NCBI GenBank assembly: GCA_025331565.1
Contig: JAFREQ010000024.1
Span: 2,755,501 to 2,819,500 of the forward strand
Reading direction: 5' to 3'
DNA length: 64,000 nucleotides
DNA from: Holacanthus passer
Lineage: Eukaryota; Chordata; Actinopteri; Pomacanthidae
Within the stretch, counting starts at the first letter, position 1. The number at the start of each line of letters is the position of its first letter. Below the pieces are notes generated by a model. The model did no database searches, was not told the DNA's origin, and saw only the letters and a list, made by a program, of their open reading frames with translations. This document shows, one piece after another, positions 61,176 through 64,000 of this stretch. Made by a program: the position numbers and the translations under genes.

Positions 61176-61333
61176 GAGCACAAGTCTAATGATCGTGTCT
61201 CCTTCGGGTGTCAGAAGCAACAAAGAAAGCAAAAACAGGGAAAGTCAAATGAAAATGATGAAGAGGAAACATTCTGAGTGCATTTTTTTAAACGAGTGCT
61301 CCCACCGACATCAACTACTGTGACCGTCCATCC

Positions 61334-61579
61334 TCAGTCCAGTTTCTCCAGCACCGAGGGCACGTACACCAGGCTCAGCTCGCTGCCGAAGTCACAGACG
61401 ATGGCGGCGTTGTCGAGCACAAGCAGCTGCCGGACGCCCTGGCCGTCGCTGCTCTGGCCCAGGTAGACCGTCTGCAGCAGGTCGCCGAAGTTCAGGTCCC
61501 AGAAGGAGACGCACCCTTGGCCCCCCGTCACCAGGAGGGACTCCGAGATCACTCCCAGACTGGCCCCGCAGCCCACCTC
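61334..61579 (-). CDS. scap: SREBP cleavage-activating protein, last coding exon (partial gene)
   Basis: Eighty-one codons and a stop, read on the minus strand after the acceptor CTCTGTCCAG|GAG. The residues [36 protein letters not shown] and the end [16 protein letters not shown] match the C-terminus of human SCAP almost exactly. They form the last WD40 blade of its cytosolic domain, which binds SREBP. SCAP is an ER membrane protein that senses cholesterol through its sterol-sensing domain and escorts SREBP to the Golgi. The remaining exons lie beyond 64,000. It is convergent with ptpn23, as I recall for the human pair. Confidence 0.95.
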   Translation of the reverse strand, partial: EVGCGASLGVISESLLVTGGQGCVSFWDLNFGDLLQTVYLGQSSDGQGVRQLLVLDNAAIVCDFGSELSLVYVPSVLEKLD

Positions 61580-61601
61580 CTGGACAGAGGGGTTAGATTC
61601 A

Positions 61602-63455
61602 GTCACCAGGGTCAGAGCTTAAAACTGTCAGCATTATGCTGCAGTAAAAGGTGGCAAATATAATATTGTCTTTGTTCTTAATTATTGTAAAGGTTCTTTT
61701 CTGATTGTTTTTTTACCTATAAAATACAGAAAATAGAGCCCAAGATGATGCGTTCAATTGACAATGACTGAAATTTTTTTTTTTTTTTTTTTTTAAATTC
61801 AGATTTGATAAGGAAAAAGCTGGAATCAGTTATTATTTGACATTTGTGCTCCATATAGGACTTAAATAATCAAATATTATCAAAATTCCTTTTTTGATCA
61901 TTTTTGAGTTTCGGCAAATTTTGGTCATAGTATACTATGTCGAAAAATTTTGAAAAATTTCATGATTTTCTAGAATCCTGAAATAAAACATGGATTCCAA
62001 TCAGAAATCTGGGCAGATATTGCGTGTACTGATTCATTCAAGGATAAGTCTGATGATATTTTTTATTTTTCATATTTATTTGTCGTATCCAATGACAAGA
62101 CCAAAACCAATAATGAACTGGGCGTAAGGATTGTGTTTCATGAAAAATTGGGGCGCTGAGCCTTTTTTAAATATGAAACTATATATTTGTGACCTGTTTT
62201 TAAACTTTTTCAACACATTTTGACACAAAACACATTTTGTCTTTTCTTGGGATTTGTTGAGAAAATGATACATAATATCACCAGTTCTGTCTTTATAGAG
62301 GTGCAACACAAGGGGTCACAAAATAAATCTGAGAGGTTGTTGTTTTTATCTCTTCTGGCCACTAAAATGATTCAAATGAAACAGTTTCAAAAGGAAAACC
62401 AGTCTTTTGAGACTTTCCACTTGTGCTGCCAGTTCATGAGGAGACACTGGTTTGTCACCAGGGTCAGAGCTTAAAACTGTCAGCATTATGCTGCAGTAAA
62501 AGGTGGCAAATATAATATTGTCTTTGTTCTTAATTATTGTAAAGGTTCTTTTCTGATTGTTTTTTTACCTATAAAATACAGAAAATAGAGCCCAAGATGA
62601 TGCGTTCAATTGACAATGACTGAAATTTTTTTTTTTTTTTAATTCAAATTTGATAAGGAAAAAGCTGGAATCGGTTATTATTTGACATTTGTGCTCCATA
62701 TAGGACTTAAATTATCAAAATTCCTTTTTTGATCATTTTTGAGTTTCGGCAAAATTTGGTCATAGTATACTATGTCGAAAAATTTTGAAAAATTTCATGA
62801 TTTTCTAGAATCCTGAAATAAAACATGGATTCCAATCAGAAATCTGGGCAGATTTTGCATGTACTGATTCATTCAAGGATAAGTCTGATGATATTTTTTA
62901 TTTTTCATATTTATTTGTCGTATCCAATGACAAGACCAAAACCAATAATGAACTGGGCGTAAGGATTGTGTTTCATGAAAAATTGGGGCGCTGAGCCTTT
63001 TTTAAATATGAAACTATATATTTGTGACCTGTTTTTAAACTTTTTCAACACATTTTGACACAAAACACATTTTGTCTTTTCTTGGGATTTGTTGAGAAAA
63101 TGATACATAATATCACCAGTTCTGTCTTTATAGAGGTGCAACACAAGGGGTCACAAAATAAATCTGAGAGGTTGTTGTTTTTATCTCTTCTGGCCACTAA
63201 AATGATTCAAATGAAACAGTTTAAAAAGGAAAACCAGTCTTTTGAGACTTTCCACTTGTGCTGCCAGTTCATGAGGAGACACTGGTTTGTCACCAGGGTC
63301 AGAGCTTAAAACTGTCAGCATTATGCTGCAGTAAAAGGTGGCAAATATAATATTGTCTTTGTTCTTAATTATTGTAAAGGTTCTTTTCTGATTGTTTTTT
63401 TACCTATAAAATACAGAAAATAGAGCCCAAGATGATGCGTTCAATTGACAATGAC

Positions 63456-63494
<39 letters not shown>

Positions 63495-64000
63495 CAGATT
63501 TGATAAGGAAAAAGCTGGAATCAGTTATTATTTGACATTTGTGCTCCATATAGGACTTAAATAATCAAATATTATCAAAATTCCTTTTTTGATCATTTTT
63601 GAGTTTCGGCAAATTTTGGTCATAGTATACTATGTCGAAAAATTTTGAAAAATTTCATGATTTTCTAGAATCCTGAAATAAAACATGGATTCCAATCAGA
63701 AATCTGGGCAGATTTTGCATGTACTGATTCATTCAAGGATAAGTCTGATGATATTTTTATTTTTCATATTTATTTGTCGTATCCAATGACAAGACCAAAA
63801 CCAATAATGAACTGGGCGTAAGGATTGTGTTTCATGAAAAATTGGGGCGCTGAGCCTTTTTTAAATATGAAACTATATATTTGTGACCTGTTTTTAAACT
63901 TTTTCAACACATTTTGACACAAAACACATTTTGTCTTTTCTTGGGATTTGTTGAGAAAATGATACATAATATCACCAGTTCTGTCTTTATAGAGGTGCAA
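61602..64000. repeat. Tandem array of an 835-852 bp unit in the last scap intron
   Basis: Three copies in direct tandem start at GTCACCAGGGTCAGAGC: 61,602, 62,454 and 63,289. The third is cut by the window end. Copies are nearly identical. Length differences come from a T-run (21, 15 and 29 T) and a loss of about 12 bp in copy 2 near 62,715. Each copy holds the same 77-codon minus-strand frame and an 84-codon plus-strand frame, but identity extends equally across non-coding parts. The first copy starts about 22 bp upstream of the scap exon acceptor. Confidence 0.97.

Larger units (their letters stand above)
57525..61333 (-). other. scap: Probable long 3' UTR of scap (or intergenic)
   Basis: No gene of its own is visible. 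It contains an inverted-repeat element (58.1-58.6 kb), a T-run at 59,436-59,452 and an A-run at 61,146-61,172 on the plus strand. If the only canonical signal is used, the 3' UTR would be about 3.8 kb, much longer than I recall for human SCAP. A shorter UTR with intergenic DNA beyond it is equally possible. Confidence 0.35.

Noticed and set aside
62076..63144. A 77-codon minus-strand frame, and an 84-codon plus-strand frame, repeated in every copy of the scap intron array, suggesting a new small protein family.
   Set aside because: The copies are nearly identical at all positions including non-coding ones, so frame conservation follows from recent duplication. Frames on both strands survive equally, and neither resembles a known protein.

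Overview
This is a piece of a vertebrate, almost certainly teleost fish, nuclear genome. The genes have introns with GT-AG junctions and long UTRs. The proteins are close to vertebrate families. The intergenic DNA is AT-rich, full of CA/TG microsatellites, and carries several repeat families that I recognise as typical of teleosts. There is no bacterial-type gene organisation: no operons, CRISPR arrays or prophage. Most open frames outside the exons below are chance frames or simple-repeat translations.

Layout. (1) About 1-16,850: a gene desert holding microsatellites, interspersed-repeat remnants, an LTR-like remnant (11.2-12.4 kb), a GC-rich island (0.78-1.2 kb) and several stretches that look like conserved non-coding elements. 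(2) About 16,900-23,500, plus strand: a cortexin-family gene. It has a probable non-coding first exon, a 4.3-kb intron, one coding exon (21,545-21,796; 83 aa) and a long 3' UTR. (3) 23.5-29.2 kb: intergenic, with a tRNA-derived SINE-like copy. (4) 29,207-37,650, minus strand: gabpb2, the beta-2 subunit of GA-binding protein. Seven coding exons give 438 aa, and the promoter is near 39.3 kb. (5) 40,437-56,708, plus strand: ptpn23 (HD-PTP), 24 coding exons, all inside the window. Its long proline-rich exon has an apparent one-base frameshift at about 51,893-51,897. (6) 61,334-61,579, minus strand: the last coding exon of scap, with a probable 3.8-kb 3' UTR reaching back to about 57.5 kb. The rest of the gene lies beyond the right edge. 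(7) 61,602-64,000: an 835-852 bp tandem repeat in the last scap intron, running off the window.

Relations between genes. gabpb2 and ptpn23 are divergent, with promoters about 1 kb apart. Both promoters carry ETS-type (GGAA) sites, the DNA element bound by the GABP complex that gabpb2 helps build. ptpn23 and scap are convergent neighbours, as I recall from human 3p21, and their candidate poly(A) signals lie only about 40-110 bp apart. HD-PTP is an ESCRT-associated endosomal pseudophosphatase, SCAP is the sterol-sensing SREBP escort in the ER, GABP is a nuclear ETS-family transcription factor and cortexin is a small neuronal membrane protein. Their products are not expected to share a pathway.

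Points most worth checking: the ptpn23 frameshift; the doubly altered PTP active site; PSAP motifs in its proline-rich region; the Arg/Gly-rich tail of gabpb2; the scap intronic tandem array; and a long inverted repeat in the putative scap 3' UTR.
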